DNA of 64,000 nucleotides from an uncultured Lachnospiraceae bacterium (GTDB taxonomy: Bacteria > Bacillota > Clostridia > Lachnospirales > Lachnospiraceae): positions 1 through 64,000 of the forward strand of contig CAJUDE010000030.1 of the NCBI GenBank assembly GCA_910585295.1, given 5' to 3'. The notes under the pieces were generated by a model. The model ran no database searches. It worked only from the letters and a program-made list of their open reading frames with translations, and was not told the origin of the DNA. Positions 8,416 to 18,300 of this stretch are shown here, in pieces. Within the stretch, counting starts at the first letter, position 1. Every line of letters starts with the position of its first letter. The position numbers were made by a program, and so were the translations under genes.

Positions 8416-9063
8416 ATATTCATGCCTCCATTCCCTGTTTTTCTTTGCTTCTTTCACTGCTTCTTCCAGTTTCTCTACATAAAGGTCTTTCGTTTTCTTT
8501 CCTGCCACATAATCCAGAAATGCCTTCAAATCTTTACTGACGTCATCCAGTGTCCCTTTTGCATTTAAAAATATCTTTACCGTTCCATCTCCCATCGAAA
8601 TACGGTTTTCTTCTTTACAAATATTTTCAAACGTATAAATATGCCTTCCTTTTCCAAATACATCAAATGGGCAGATAAAGATAACATAGCTTTGGTTTAA
8701 TTCATCATAATACTGCCCCTTATCAATGAGCTGCAAATCCATCATGCCTTGATAATACCTGCTCCTCTTTGGCAGTTCCTTCGTATCGCTCACCTGCATT
8801 TCTATGTCATAAACAACTTCTTTTTCATCTTTCACATATACGTCCAGCCTGATACTATGCGCATCTATATCTGGTTTGATGCTTTTTTGCAGCTCTGGAT
8901 ATTCAATATGGTCTATTTCCAAGTCTGGCAAAATTCTCTGCAGTAATTCTTTGCATAGCTCCGGGTTCTGCATGACCTTCCCAAACAAGAAATCATTGGA
9001 TATGCTTAATTTTTCCCAATTTGTCTGCCTGTTTTCCATCTGTTCTGTTTCCATGCTTTTCAT
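8251..9063 (-). CDS. rpn: Rpn family recombination-promoting nuclease
   Basis: 270 residues of the Rpn/PD-(D/E)XK nuclease family. NDFLFGKVMQNPELCKELLQ opens the nuclease domain, SIRLDVYVKDEKEVVYDIEMQ carries the D...(E)xQ active-site residues, and RSRYYQGMMDLQ and FICPFDVFGKGRHIYTFENIC follow. The C-terminal ~60 residues are a charged helical tail. Family members cut DNA, raise RecA-independent recombination in E. coli, and some act in phage defence with a shorter antitoxin made from an internal start; a matching internal start exists here (8415). The gene stands alone between two direct repeats, so it is probably cargo. The start may be Met1 or Met3. Confidence 0.88.
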   Translation of the reverse strand: MKSMETEQMENRQTNWEKLSISNDFLFGKVMQNPELCKELLQRILPDLEIDHIEYPELQKSIKPDIDAHSIRLDVYVKDEKEVVYDIEMQVSDTKELPKRSRYYQGMMDLQLIDKGQYYDELNQSYVIFICPFDVFGKGRHIYTFENICKEENRISMGDGTVKIFLNAKGTLDDVSKDLKAFLDYVAGKKTKDLYVEKLEEAVKEAKKNREWRHEYMTLLMRDRENVKKGEEMLARLIVLLNEDNRISDIVRASQDEEYRQKLYLEYHII

Positions 9064-9326
9064 GTTATTCTTACCTGCTTTCTGTCACCTTTTTGCCGGA
9101 AAACTCTGGTTTTTTCTTTTATTATACACAGTCTTTTGGCAAATTACAATAAGCCTTACTTTTCTTACTATTTTTAATTCTAAAAATGTTACTGTTCACT
9201 CCCACGCCATTCGCAAAGGCGCTTTCAGTGCTTTCTCGCTGCTTTGCAGCTAACTTTGCTCATAAACCGACGTTCCCTTCCGTCAGCACAAATGGAGAAA
9301 TCATCATGCAAGCATGTCATTGTCTC
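9064..9326. other. Non-coding stretch upstream of rpn
   Basis: No convincing gene. AT-rich rpn upstream region, then a piece with an imperfect palindrome at about 9289-9327 (outer arms ATGGAGA/TCTCCAT, centre GCATGC-like). The palindrome ends where repeat copy B begins, so it may mark the recombination or insertion junction. Confidence 0.5.
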
Positions 9327-9776
9327 CATGATAAGATTCACTTTCATATATCTGCCCAGACTAGATGCAGAACTGAATAATATCGTTATCAATTCCGCGC
9401 CCTTTTAGATAGGAAACCACCTTTTTATAGCAATGGTTAGGCTTTGGCAATAACAACTTTTTTCTATTGACTTCTCGGCTGGTGGGGAAACAGGCGGCTC
9501 TATGGCCGCCTGCCCTGCAATCGTCTGTACCGCATCCAAAAAAGCATAGCCCTTAACTTTTATCAAATAGTCCAGGTCTGACCGCCCGCCAATCCCACGG
9601 CTCCACCACATCCATTTCCCGTTGGAAATCTTTAAACTATCATGGGTCTTGATGGTGTAGACATTACCGGAAAAGCGCACAAGCTCGTATGGCTCATAAC
9701 TTTTCAGATAGGTTAATAAATCCATCCGCTTTACTTCCTGAATGACTTCCGGTGCGATATATGGCATCTTTCTCAC
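9327..9776 (-). pseudogene. Truncated, frameshifted DUF3991 gene copy
   Basis: Starts MRKMPYIAPEVIQEVKRMDL, nearly identical to the intact gene, reads ~100 codons, then a one-base deletion sends it into a short wrong-frame tail that stops at 9405. Homology to the intact gene continues in another frame down to about 9327 and ends abruptly. It lacks the Toprim domain and cannot be functional. Confidence 0.9.
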
Positions 9777-9834
9777 TTCCTTCCCTGCCCTTGTATGGAT
9801 ATTCTGATATAGTTTCTTGAATATCTGGGCATAA

Positions 9835-9874
9835 AAACAGCCAGATGATTCTGCTTTTAGAAAATCATCTGGCT
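9835..9874 (-). terminator. Hairpin with T-run, copy B
   Basis: Minus strand AGCCAGATGATT ... AATCATCTGGCT is a perfect 12-base stem (9874-9839), followed by GTTTTT. It is the duplicate of the 8001-8042 hairpin, and the stem is perfect here while the other copy has one G-T pair. It would end transcripts of the membrane-protein gene pair upstream. Confidence 0.65.
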
Positions 9875-9933
9875 ATGTAAAATCATGTTATTTAATTTTA
9901 TAAATTTCCTTATTACAAAATTCATTGGTAAAA

Positions 9934-10650
9934 TTATTGTTTTTCTTTCTTTTCCATTTTCTTAATTTTTCTTTTTCCATACATCAATTCATAATATTTT
10001 CCATTTAATTCTGCAAATACTTTTTCAACCACTTCATTTCCACACGATGATGCCATCATAAAATCAATGGGTTCTCCATCCTTATCTATATCTTTTGGTA
10101 TTTGACAGTCAACTTTATTTATAAATAAACATTCAATTTCTTCTATAAATATTCTCATCATCTCATCATTTTTACCGCTTTTATCCTTATGTAATTGAAA
10201 GTTCAGTACATGCTCATTGACACTTCGATTAACATCCATTATCGGCTTATAAATTTTATAATAAACATAGTGAAATTTATTTCTTTTCTTATCAAAAAGA
10301 AAATCCATATTTCTTAGCTCTGAATCCCATGCTATCATATCATTCTCTGCATAAGACAGGAAAAAATCTATTTTCTTTTCAACAGGCCAATCCACTTGAT
10401 ATTTATTTAGTTGCTTCAAAATGATTTTTGTCCGGCTAGAAAAATCCTGTAAAATTCTTCTTCTTTCCACAAAATATCCTATCAATGATGTTATAAGCGT
10501 AAGAAACGCACTTCCGAATATCGCTAATGCAACATTGCTCCAAAAATCTCCTTCACTGGAATTAATACGATAATGCGTGATTAGCGTAGCTAACGCTGAC
10601 AGTATCGTTAAACCCATTGTTATATATACTGATATTTTATATACTTTCAT
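9934..10650 (-). CDS. Unknown two-TM membrane protein (cargo)
   Basis: 238 residues, not recognised. Two membrane helices lie near the N-terminus (about residues 5-27 and 36-64, ending YFVERRRIL), followed by ~170 cytosolic residues rich in Lys, Asp, Asn and Tyr. Base composition is strikingly AT-rich compared with the conjugation genes on both sides, suggesting separate acquisition. It is downstream of a second two-TM gene on the same strand, separated by 50 bases. The layout resembles membrane-effector pairs seen among mobile-element cargo, but no known defence domain is visible. Confidence 0.7.
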   Translation of the reverse strand: MKVYKISVYITMGLTILSALATLITHYRINSSEGDFWSNVALAIFGSAFLTLITSLIGYFVERRRILQDFSSRTKIILKQLNKYQVDWPVEKKIDFFLSYAENDMIAWDSELRNMDFLFDKKRNKFHYVYYKIYKPIMDVNRSVNEHVLNFQLHKDKSGKNDEMMRIFIEEIECLFINKVDCQIPKDIDKDGEPIDFMMASSCGNEVVEKVFAELNGKYYELMYGKRKIKKMEKKEKQ

Positions 10651-10700
10651 TTAATCCCCTCAATTCCCATTCATTCTAATAATTTTATTTTCATTATCTT

Positions 10701-11477
10701 TTATTCAACAACATTTTCTTCTTTTGGGTAAGTATGTTCGCTTTGCTTAAAGGTTTGATGGCTTCTATCTGTATTGATTACAAAACAATCCTTTTGGAAA
10801 TAATGTGCTCTATGGTCAGTATCCCAATAATCAATTTCAATATTGATTGTTATTTCTTTCAATTTTTGCACATCTATCATAAGATAAAAACTCACCTTTT
10901 CATCTTTTGCAATTGTCATTATCGTTGGAAAACCGTTAATAACAATGTTTACATCTATTGCACTGCCCAATCCAAGATTTCTTATGATATATTGTAAATA
11001 TAAAAATTGAATATCTGATTGTCTTACCCCAATTAAATGTTTTTCTACTTCCGTAAAATGATTGTGAACCCGTTTAACTGAATCTCCCTCAATCTCAACT
11101 ATCCTATCATTCTCCTCAGTTTCTGCCTTTGGGTCAAAAAATATATACCGTGTATCTAAACATGGTTTGATAAATAGCTTTCTTTGCTGCAACGCAGCCT
11201 TTTTTTCTTCTTGTTTTTGACTTTCCAGCTTTCTATCGTTATATAGTATCGTAATAAATACAGTTACTAAAGTAGCAATTCCACCTAAATAACTGCCCAA
11301 AAATCCTGCCCAAGCCTCATTGGAAATATTACTTGGTATTGCATTTCCAAAAACAAATTTATCAATAAAAACTGGAATAGCTGGGGTAAGAATAATTATA
11401 AATATTACTAATCCAATATATTTAAAAGATTTCTTCGTAAAAATCCCCATCCTTTCTTCCACAAGATTCAATAACAA
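10701..11477 (-). CDS. Unknown two-TM membrane protein with C-terminal domain (cargo)
   Basis: 258 residues, not recognised. Membrane segments at about residues 19-40 and 56-80; the second contains WAGFLGSYLGGIATLV, a glycine-rich pattern seen in many uncharacterised phage and mobile-element membrane proteins. A short coiled coil (KLESQKQEEKKAALQQRK) leads to a ~150-residue, beta-rich C-terminal domain. AT-rich like its neighbour at 9934. The ORF start Met1 is weakly supported; MGIFTKKSFKYIG (Met10) with AGGATG upstream is an alternative. Probably expressed with the 9934 gene. Confidence 0.7.
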   Translation of the reverse strand: MLLNLVEERMGIFTKKSFKYIGLVIFIIILTPAIPVFIDKFVFGNAIPSNISNEAWAGFLGSYLGGIATLVTVFITILYNDRKLESQKQEEKKAALQQRKLFIKPCLDTRYIFFDPKAETEENDRIVEIEGDSVKRVHNHFTEVEKHLIGVRQSDIQFLYLQYIIRNLGLGSAIDVNIVINGFPTIMTIAKDEKVSFYLMIDVQKLKEITINIEIDYWDTDHRAHYFQKDCFVINTDRSHQTFKQSEHTYPKEENVVE

Positions 11478-11638
11478 AATTTATATCTTCTGAAATCTTA
11501 ACATCCTAAATACTCCCTTTAGATAAATCCAAACTTGTATGTCAGCATACCATATATTTCCACATTTTTCCACTCTTATAAATCTATTTTCCATCAAATC
11601 AACTATTATTACACTTTCTACTATAAAATTCATATCAT

Positions 11639-11679
11639 AAAAAAGCCAATTCATCTTCATCCCTGAAAACAAACTGGCT
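11639..11679 (-). terminator. Intrinsic terminator
   Basis: Minus strand AGCCAGTT ... AATTGGCT (11679-11644) followed by six T. It lies ten bases after the stop of the 125-residue gene and separates it from the AT-rich cargo pair. Same TACAT-AGCC...GGCT pattern as the other ICE hairpins. Confidence 0.65.
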
Positions 11680-11688
11680 ATGTAACCA

Positions 11689-12066
11689 TTAAATTCCCTC
11701 CAATGTCCGCAACAATTTCAGCACATGGCTTCCCCCTAAAAGATACATTTGAATATTCTCTGTCCTTGCTTTATCATACTCCAACGCAAAAAACCTGGAA
11801 AGTGCATCTGTTTCTTCCTGTGTCAATTCCAAAGGTTCCGCTATTCTATCCTTGTCTGCCAGAATCAATAAGAAATCATATTGATTCAATAAACAACAAC
11901 GTTCTTCCTTTAACTTCTGATAGGAAACGGAGCCTGCCAATGCTTCCTCGCATAATAAATCCACTTCTTCCAGCAAATCACTAAACCATTTTGGCAGGTT
12001 GTATAGGTCGATATTTTTTATGTCCGTGCCTCTGTCTGCTCTCCGGTTATCCAAAAAAATCTCCAT
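11689..12066 (-). CDS. Hypothetical ICE protein
   Basis: 125 residues, acidic and helical, no domain recognised. Features: NLPKWFSDLLEEVDLLCEEAL and ELTQEETDALSRFFALEYDK. Preceded by AAAGGATGGAG close to the ATG. It follows the giant methylase/helicase gene and the Cys-rich small gene and ends at an intrinsic terminator, so it appears to be the last gene of that transcript. Confidence 0.65.
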   Translation of the reverse strand: MEIFLDNRRADRGTDIKNIDLYNLPKWFSDLLEEVDLLCEEALAGSVSYQKLKEERCCLLNQYDFLLILADKDRIAEPLELTQEETDALSRFFALEYDKARTENIQMYLLGGSHVLKLLRTLEGI

Positions 12067-12086
12067 CCTTTCGTAAAACTATTTTG

Positions 12087-12338
12087 TTATAAAACAGATT
12101 GATTTCTGTCACATTCCTTTTTATCCTCGCATTTCTTATTGCACAGATATAGTATATTACTCTTATGAAACTTTCCCTTTACAACCCTTGTTTTTTTAAT
12201 GAATAGAACATTCCCCCTTTCCGCTTTCCATTTACACGGAGCATACCAGAAAGGACACAGGCCATCCAGCGTGCGATTTGATATTTTACACACTTCCTTC
12301 CCGCTATGTAAGACGGCATCCATTACCTGATGCCGCAT
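12087..12338 (-). CDS. Small Cys-rich hypothetical protein
   Basis: 83 residues with seven cysteines, several in paired arrangement (GLCPFWYAPCKW, YLCNKKCEDKKEC), suggesting a small zinc-binding fold. The ATG is three bases after the stop of the giant methylase/helicase gene, so translation is probably coupled. Not recognised as a named family; the compact Cys spacing and position support a real gene. Confidence 0.6.
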   Translation of the reverse strand: MRHQVMDAVLHSGKEVCKISNRTLDGLCPFWYAPCKWKAERGNVLFIKKTRVVKGKFHKSNILYLCNKKCEDKKECDRNQSVL

Positions 12339-12341
12339 AAA

Positions 12342-15300
12342 TTATCTCTCACGTTCTGTCTTTTTCCGTTTTGGCTCAGCCTCCTTTCCCTCTACGACTT
12401 CATCTAACAATATCTTATCTTTTTTATCCAAATCCAGAAGTGCATTCAGTTCTCCAAGCCTTGCCACTTTTTCAGACAGTTCCTGCTCTCTGGGAAACTC
12501 TTTCTTTGCTTCCTCTTTTGCTGTTTCTAGCTGAACATACAGCGTCTTTAAACGTTCCCTGCACTGTTCCAGGCTGTCTGGAATTTTCTCTATCTCATGG
12601 TCTATTCTTGTAATGTTTCCATAAAGGTCTTTGCCAAGGGTGACATGATATGTCCGTTTTCCCTTCAAAGCAACCACAAATTCCCTACTAAAACTTTCAT
12701 AGGAAAGCTCCATTTGAAACCCACGGTATGCCCCAAGCGGCACGCCCTCTGGCGATTTCATCGCTTTGCAGGCATCTAAAAGTGCCTGTCCCGCTTCCTT
12801 TTTCTCCTGATATGTCCTGCCATTTATCTGCATAGGTGGAAATATGCTGCGCTCTGACGGCGTATGGGCTTGTACCTGCGCCATGTCTGCCTCATATCCT
12901 GTGATACGTTGTTTCTGTTCTTTTATTTCCTTTGGAAAATATCTGGCCACTTTATTTTCCATTTCATACTTCTGGCTCAGGAAGCTTTGTTTTAACAATT
13001 GCAGTTTTGACACCTGGATGTCCAGCTCCATCTTCTCTTTTATATGCACATTTCCAGTCGCCAGGGCTTTAATTTCTGCGTAAGAAAGGGCGGCCTCATC
13101 AATATCTTCCATACTGCGGACAGGGCTTTTGCTTGTCATAATCTGGCTGATGAACTTCTGTTTATTTTCAATCACCTGGTACAAAAATGCATCAAATGTT
13201 CCTTCTGTGACATACCGGATAATAGCAACCTTCTTATTTGTATTGCCTTGCCGAACCGTCCGGCCAAGCCTCTGCTGTAAATCTCGTGGGCGCCAGGGCA
13301 CGTCCAAATCATGGGATGCAACAATCAAATCCTGCACGTTCATCCCTGCCCCCATTTTAAAAGTACTGCCCATTAAGACACGGACAGCGCCCCTCCTTAC
13401 TTTGGAAAACAATTCTTTTTTCTTTGTATCGGTGTCTGCATGATGGATAAACGCAATCTCTTCTGGGGGGATTCCTTTCGCAACCAGCTTATCCCGAATA
13501 TCGTTATAAACGCTGAATGTGCCGTCATTTTTTGGCGTCGACAAATCACAGAACAACAGTTGTGTTAATTTTTTCTCCCTTCCCTCTTCCCAAAACTTAT
13601 AAACCTCCTCCACACAGACATTTATTTTGCTCCCTGGCTCGTCTGGCAGCATCTCATTGGCTAACCTTTGGTCTAAAGCCAGCTTACGCCCGTCATTGGT
13701 GATAAGCAGCATGTTATCCGATGCTGGGTCTACCATGCCGTTTCTGACACGCTCCGCACGGTTCCCCAATTCTTCCACCATTTCTTTTTGCATTTCGCTA
13801 GGTTTTACATGGATAACACGGTATTCCGCTTCTGGCACAGGCAGATTTAACATATCTGCAGTCTGGATGTCTGCCACTTCCCGAAACATCACCATAAGCT
13901 CTGGCAGGTTATAAAACTTTGCAAACCTCGTTTTCATCCGGTAACCGCTGCCTTCTGGGGCAAGCTCTATCGCAGAAACCGTTTCCCCAAACGTGGATGC
14001 CCATGCGTCAAAGTGCTGCAGATGGCTCTCCTCCAGGGCGCCATACTGTAAATAACGCTGCATGGTGTAAAGTTCTGTGATGGAATTGCTGATGGGAGTT
14101 CCGGTAGCAAATATGACACCTTTCCCTCCAGTCAGTTCATCCAGGTATCTGCATTTTAAAAACATGTCTGAAGATTTCTGCGCCTCTGTCTGTGCAATCC
14201 CTGCCACATTCCTCATTTTCGTGTATAAAAAAAGGTTTTTGTAACTATCCGCCTCGTCCACAAACAGGCGGTCAATGCCCAATTCTTCAAAACACACTAC
14301 ATCATCCTTACGGCTCTGGTCATTTAATTTTTTCAGCCTGCCCTCCAGTGACTTCTTACTTTTCTCAAGCTGCTTTACCGTGAAGCGGCTCCCCCCGTGA
14401 CACTTTGCTTCCAGGATGCCGTCCATTACTTCCTCAAGCTGCTTATGCAGCATCCATTGCTGGCGTTCCACGCTCAATGGAATACGCTCAAACTGGGAAT
14501 GCCCGATGATAACCGCATCAATATCGCTGGTGGCTATCCTTGCACAGAACTTCTTACGGTTTTTTGTTTCAAAGTCCCTTTTCGTCGCCACAAGGATATT
14601 TACAGCCGGATATAGCTGTAACCATTCTGCTGCAAACTGCTCAATGATATGGTTCGGCACCACGACCATTGACTTGCTGCACAGCCCCAGCCGCCTGCTT
14701 TCCATCGCAGCCGCCACCATCGTGTAAGTTTTGCCAGCTCCCATCACATGGGCAAGCAGCGTATTTCCTCCATAAAGGATGCGGGCAATGCCGTTCTTCT
14801 GGTGCTGCCTCAATTGGATTTCAGGGTTCATGCCATAAAAATGCAAGTGGCTCCCATCATATTCCCTTGGCCTAATCGCATTGAAATGTTCATTGTAATA
14901 GGAAGCCAGGCGCTGCCTGCGTTCCGGCTCCTGCCAGATCCAATCCTGGAATGCCTGTTTGATTAAATCCTGTTTTCCCTGCGCAATGGCGGTTTCTTTT
15001 TTATTAAGGACAGCTTTCTTCTTGCCTGCATCGTCCACTTCATAATCGTAAATACGGGTATCCCGCAAATTCAAGGTATCTTCCAAAATTTTATAGGCAT
15101 TGGCGCGGTGCGTCCCGTAAGTGTTATTTGCCTTAACATTTCCTTTGTCGCCGCTCTTTCCCTCCACCCGCCATTCCCCAGTGGATTTTGAATAATAGAT
15201 TTTAAAATGCTCCCTTAAATACCCTGGGGTTTCCAGCAATTCAAACATAAAATTTCCCACATCTTCCGTGGGTATCCAGGTCGCCCCCAGCCGGACGCTG

Positions 15301-18300
15301 ATTTCCGCTGCGGAAAGGTCTTTGGGCTGTACCCGCTCCAATGCCTGCACATTGGTTTCATATACTGGGTCTGACTGTGCTGCAAGTTTCGCCTCCTTCA
15401 GTTTCTTTCGTACATTGCCGGAAAGGTATTCATCTTCTGAAACAAACTGTGGCTCGACATCTTTGATATCTGGCAGGCGAAAGATTACCCCTTTTAGTTC
15501 CTGCTCAACTTCTTCGGCTCCCTTTCCTGTGAGCTGGCACATATACTCCATATCCACACAGGCTTTCTCTGATAATGACAGGGATAATGCTTCACTGGCT
15601 GTTTCCACTTTTGTGACCGCTTCATGGGCTTTAATCGTGCGTTTGGTAAACATATCGGCTTTTCGTTCCAGCGTCCCGTCCTCTGCAAGCACCTCAAGGG
15701 AACACAAAAGAGGATAGCTGCTGTCATCTGCAAACACCAAATGATTTGCCCTTGCATTCAAAAGCCCGTATTTGCTGCGGAACACATCATACAGGCGGTT
15801 TAATTCCCTCTGCCCCTTTTGAATGTCTGCATCAGGATAGCCATCCCTCTGGAATGCAATCAATTCCCGCACACAGTCACGGATTTCCACCATGCCCTTG
15901 ACACGGTTTGCCCCTGTTTTGGACAGCTCCACAAGCTTCATGCGGCTGTTTTCCCTATAATAAATGTTCCCGTCCGAGACAGTAAAAGAGTAATTTGCCA
16001 CATTTGGGTCTGCTGGGATGGCGTTGGCTGTTTCCTCCACCAGTTCGCCTGTTTCATATTCCGAAATTTCAGCATGGATATGAACAATAGCCTCTTCCAA
16101 CAAATCCTTCAATTCCTTCCCTGGATGCGGACGGCAGACGCTATCCATGCCATACTGGGTGTGTTCCAATGCCATTTCCCCAAGTGCCATCTCTGGATGT
16201 TCTATAAAATAGTGGTTTTGGGTGATGCCATTTTCATCCGTGTTCAGGTATATCCAATCCGGTTCCGCTTCCACCATGCGGTCACGCTTCTGTAAAAACA
16301 AAATGTCCGCTGTTACCTGTGTCCCTGCATTCTTAAGGAACGTATTATTTGGAAGTCGTATTGCACCTAAAAGTTCTGCCCGCTGTGCGATATATCTGCG
16401 CACAGATGGGTTTTTCTTATCCATTGTCCCCGATGAGGTAATGAAGGCAATCACGCCTCCTGGCCTGACTTTATCCAGTGTTTTGGCAAAGAAGAAATCA
16501 TGCACCAGGAAATGGTGTTTGTCATACCGTTTATCGGAAATTTTGAACTGCCCAAACGGGACATTCCCTACTGCCACGTCAAAAAAGTTATCTGGCAGTT
16601 TGGCCTCTTCATATCCCTGCACTGCAATGGCAGACTTCTGGTAGAGCTGTTTTGCAATGCGCCCTGATATGGGATCAAGCTCCACGCCGTACACGCTGCA
16701 TCCTGAAAGGCTCTCTGGCTTCATGCCGATAAAATTCCCCACCCCGCAGCTCGGCTCTAAGATATTCCCTGTTTTTAAGCCCATGTTTTCCAATGCCTGG
16801 TAAATGGCTCGGATAACTACGGGCGGCGTATAAAATGTGGTTAGTGTGGATTCTCTTGCAGCGGAATATTCCGCTTCCGTCAGCACTGTTTTTAATTCCA
16901 GGTATTCATATCCCCATGAAGGTTTGGTTTCGTCAAAGGCATCCGAAAGTCCGCCCCAGCCTACATACTTTGCAAGGGTTTCCTGCTCGTCAGGCGTTGC
17001 ATACCTGCCCTCTTCCTCACATTTTTTTAAGAGCTGTATGGCTGCAAGGTTGCTGTGAAACTTCTCTTTTTGCGTGCCGTAGCCTAATGCATCATCCAGA
17101 ATACGGTACTGACTGCGCTGTTCTTTGGGGATTTCAGGGTGCAGATCAAAACTCTCGCTCCTGCCCGCAGGCTTTTTTTGCTCCCACGTTGGGATAAAGC
17201 CGCTTTCCGATAGAGCATTTTCCTCAGAATTGTCCTGTTGTTTGGTATTCTCTGGGTCTTGCCCTATTTCTTTTTTCTGGTATTCTTCCAGTTCTCCTTC
17301 TCTTTTTGGTTCCTCTCCCTGTCCCTGCACTTTGCTTTTCGATTGTTCTTCTTGGTCTTGCCCTGCCCCCTTTTCTTTCTGGTTCAGTGTATTGTCTTTC
17401 ACCAAAGCCTCTTCTTTGGCTTCAATTTCCTGGACTGACTCATACCCCTGCTGCCGGATATTATCAAACCACTGCCCTGCAAACTGATTTAATTCCTCCT
17501 CAAGCTTTATATTGTGGGCACCGTTTGACATTACGCTTTGAAAAATGTGTAAATTATCCTGCTGATACGTCCTGGCATTCAGCGTCTTGGTTTCATGGTC
17601 ATATTCAAACTCCATGTCTGGGTCTGCAATAACATCCCCATTATGACTATAATAGTGGGAAACAGCAATGCGTCTTTCTCCAATGCGTTCAATGGTAAGC
17701 GGCATGAAAGATTTCCCTGCCGTAAATCTTTTTGATTCCTGTTCCCCCGACATAACCTCTGGGGCAAGTTCCATCACTGACCAATAATTCTTTTCTGCGA
17801 TGGCAAGCCTCCCTTTGTGGGATTTCTTTTTTTCTTGCGGCTCTGGAAGCGCCTGGTGGCCTGCAATCTCATTTCTGGCCGTTTTTTCCTGCAAAGGCTG
17901 TTTCTCTTGCAGGTGGTCATTGGCGGGGTTTTCCCTGACCTTTCTCTCAAGCTCCCCGCGCGACATTTCTTCTGTGAATAAAGGATACTCTATATCCCGC
18001 AGCACCGCCGTTTCATCCGACAAAAATTCGATACGATATTCTTTCGCGCCGATGAAAACAGCCGTGTCCACTTGAAGGTTATAAGGCGGATGCATGGATG
18101 GCAGGTTCCCGATACGCTCAATTAACTCTTTCAACCCTGGATATAGCTCATCCCCAGTCTCCATTTCCTCAAAAATATCAGATAAATAGCTATAAATTTC
18201 CCTTACCGACTGTGGGTGGAAAAGCTGCCCTTCCAGCTCTGCCAATACTTCTTCCTGCGTCTGCCCCTCTTCTACATTGATTTGGTACTCATAAGGGGCA

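Larger units (their letters stand above)
9327..9905. repeat. Direct repeat copy B (~580 bp)
   Basis: Second copy of 7494-8074, including the 5' part of the DUF3991 gene and its upstream hairpin. It differs by scattered substitutions and lacks one T in the poly-T of the coding region (six T at about 9458-9463 against seven at about 7625-7631), which breaks the frame. Confidence 0.9.

Noticed and set aside
11481..11672. 63-codon minus-strand ORF
   Set aside because: Contains the terminator hairpin at 11639 and has no ribosome site; likely non-coding spacer.
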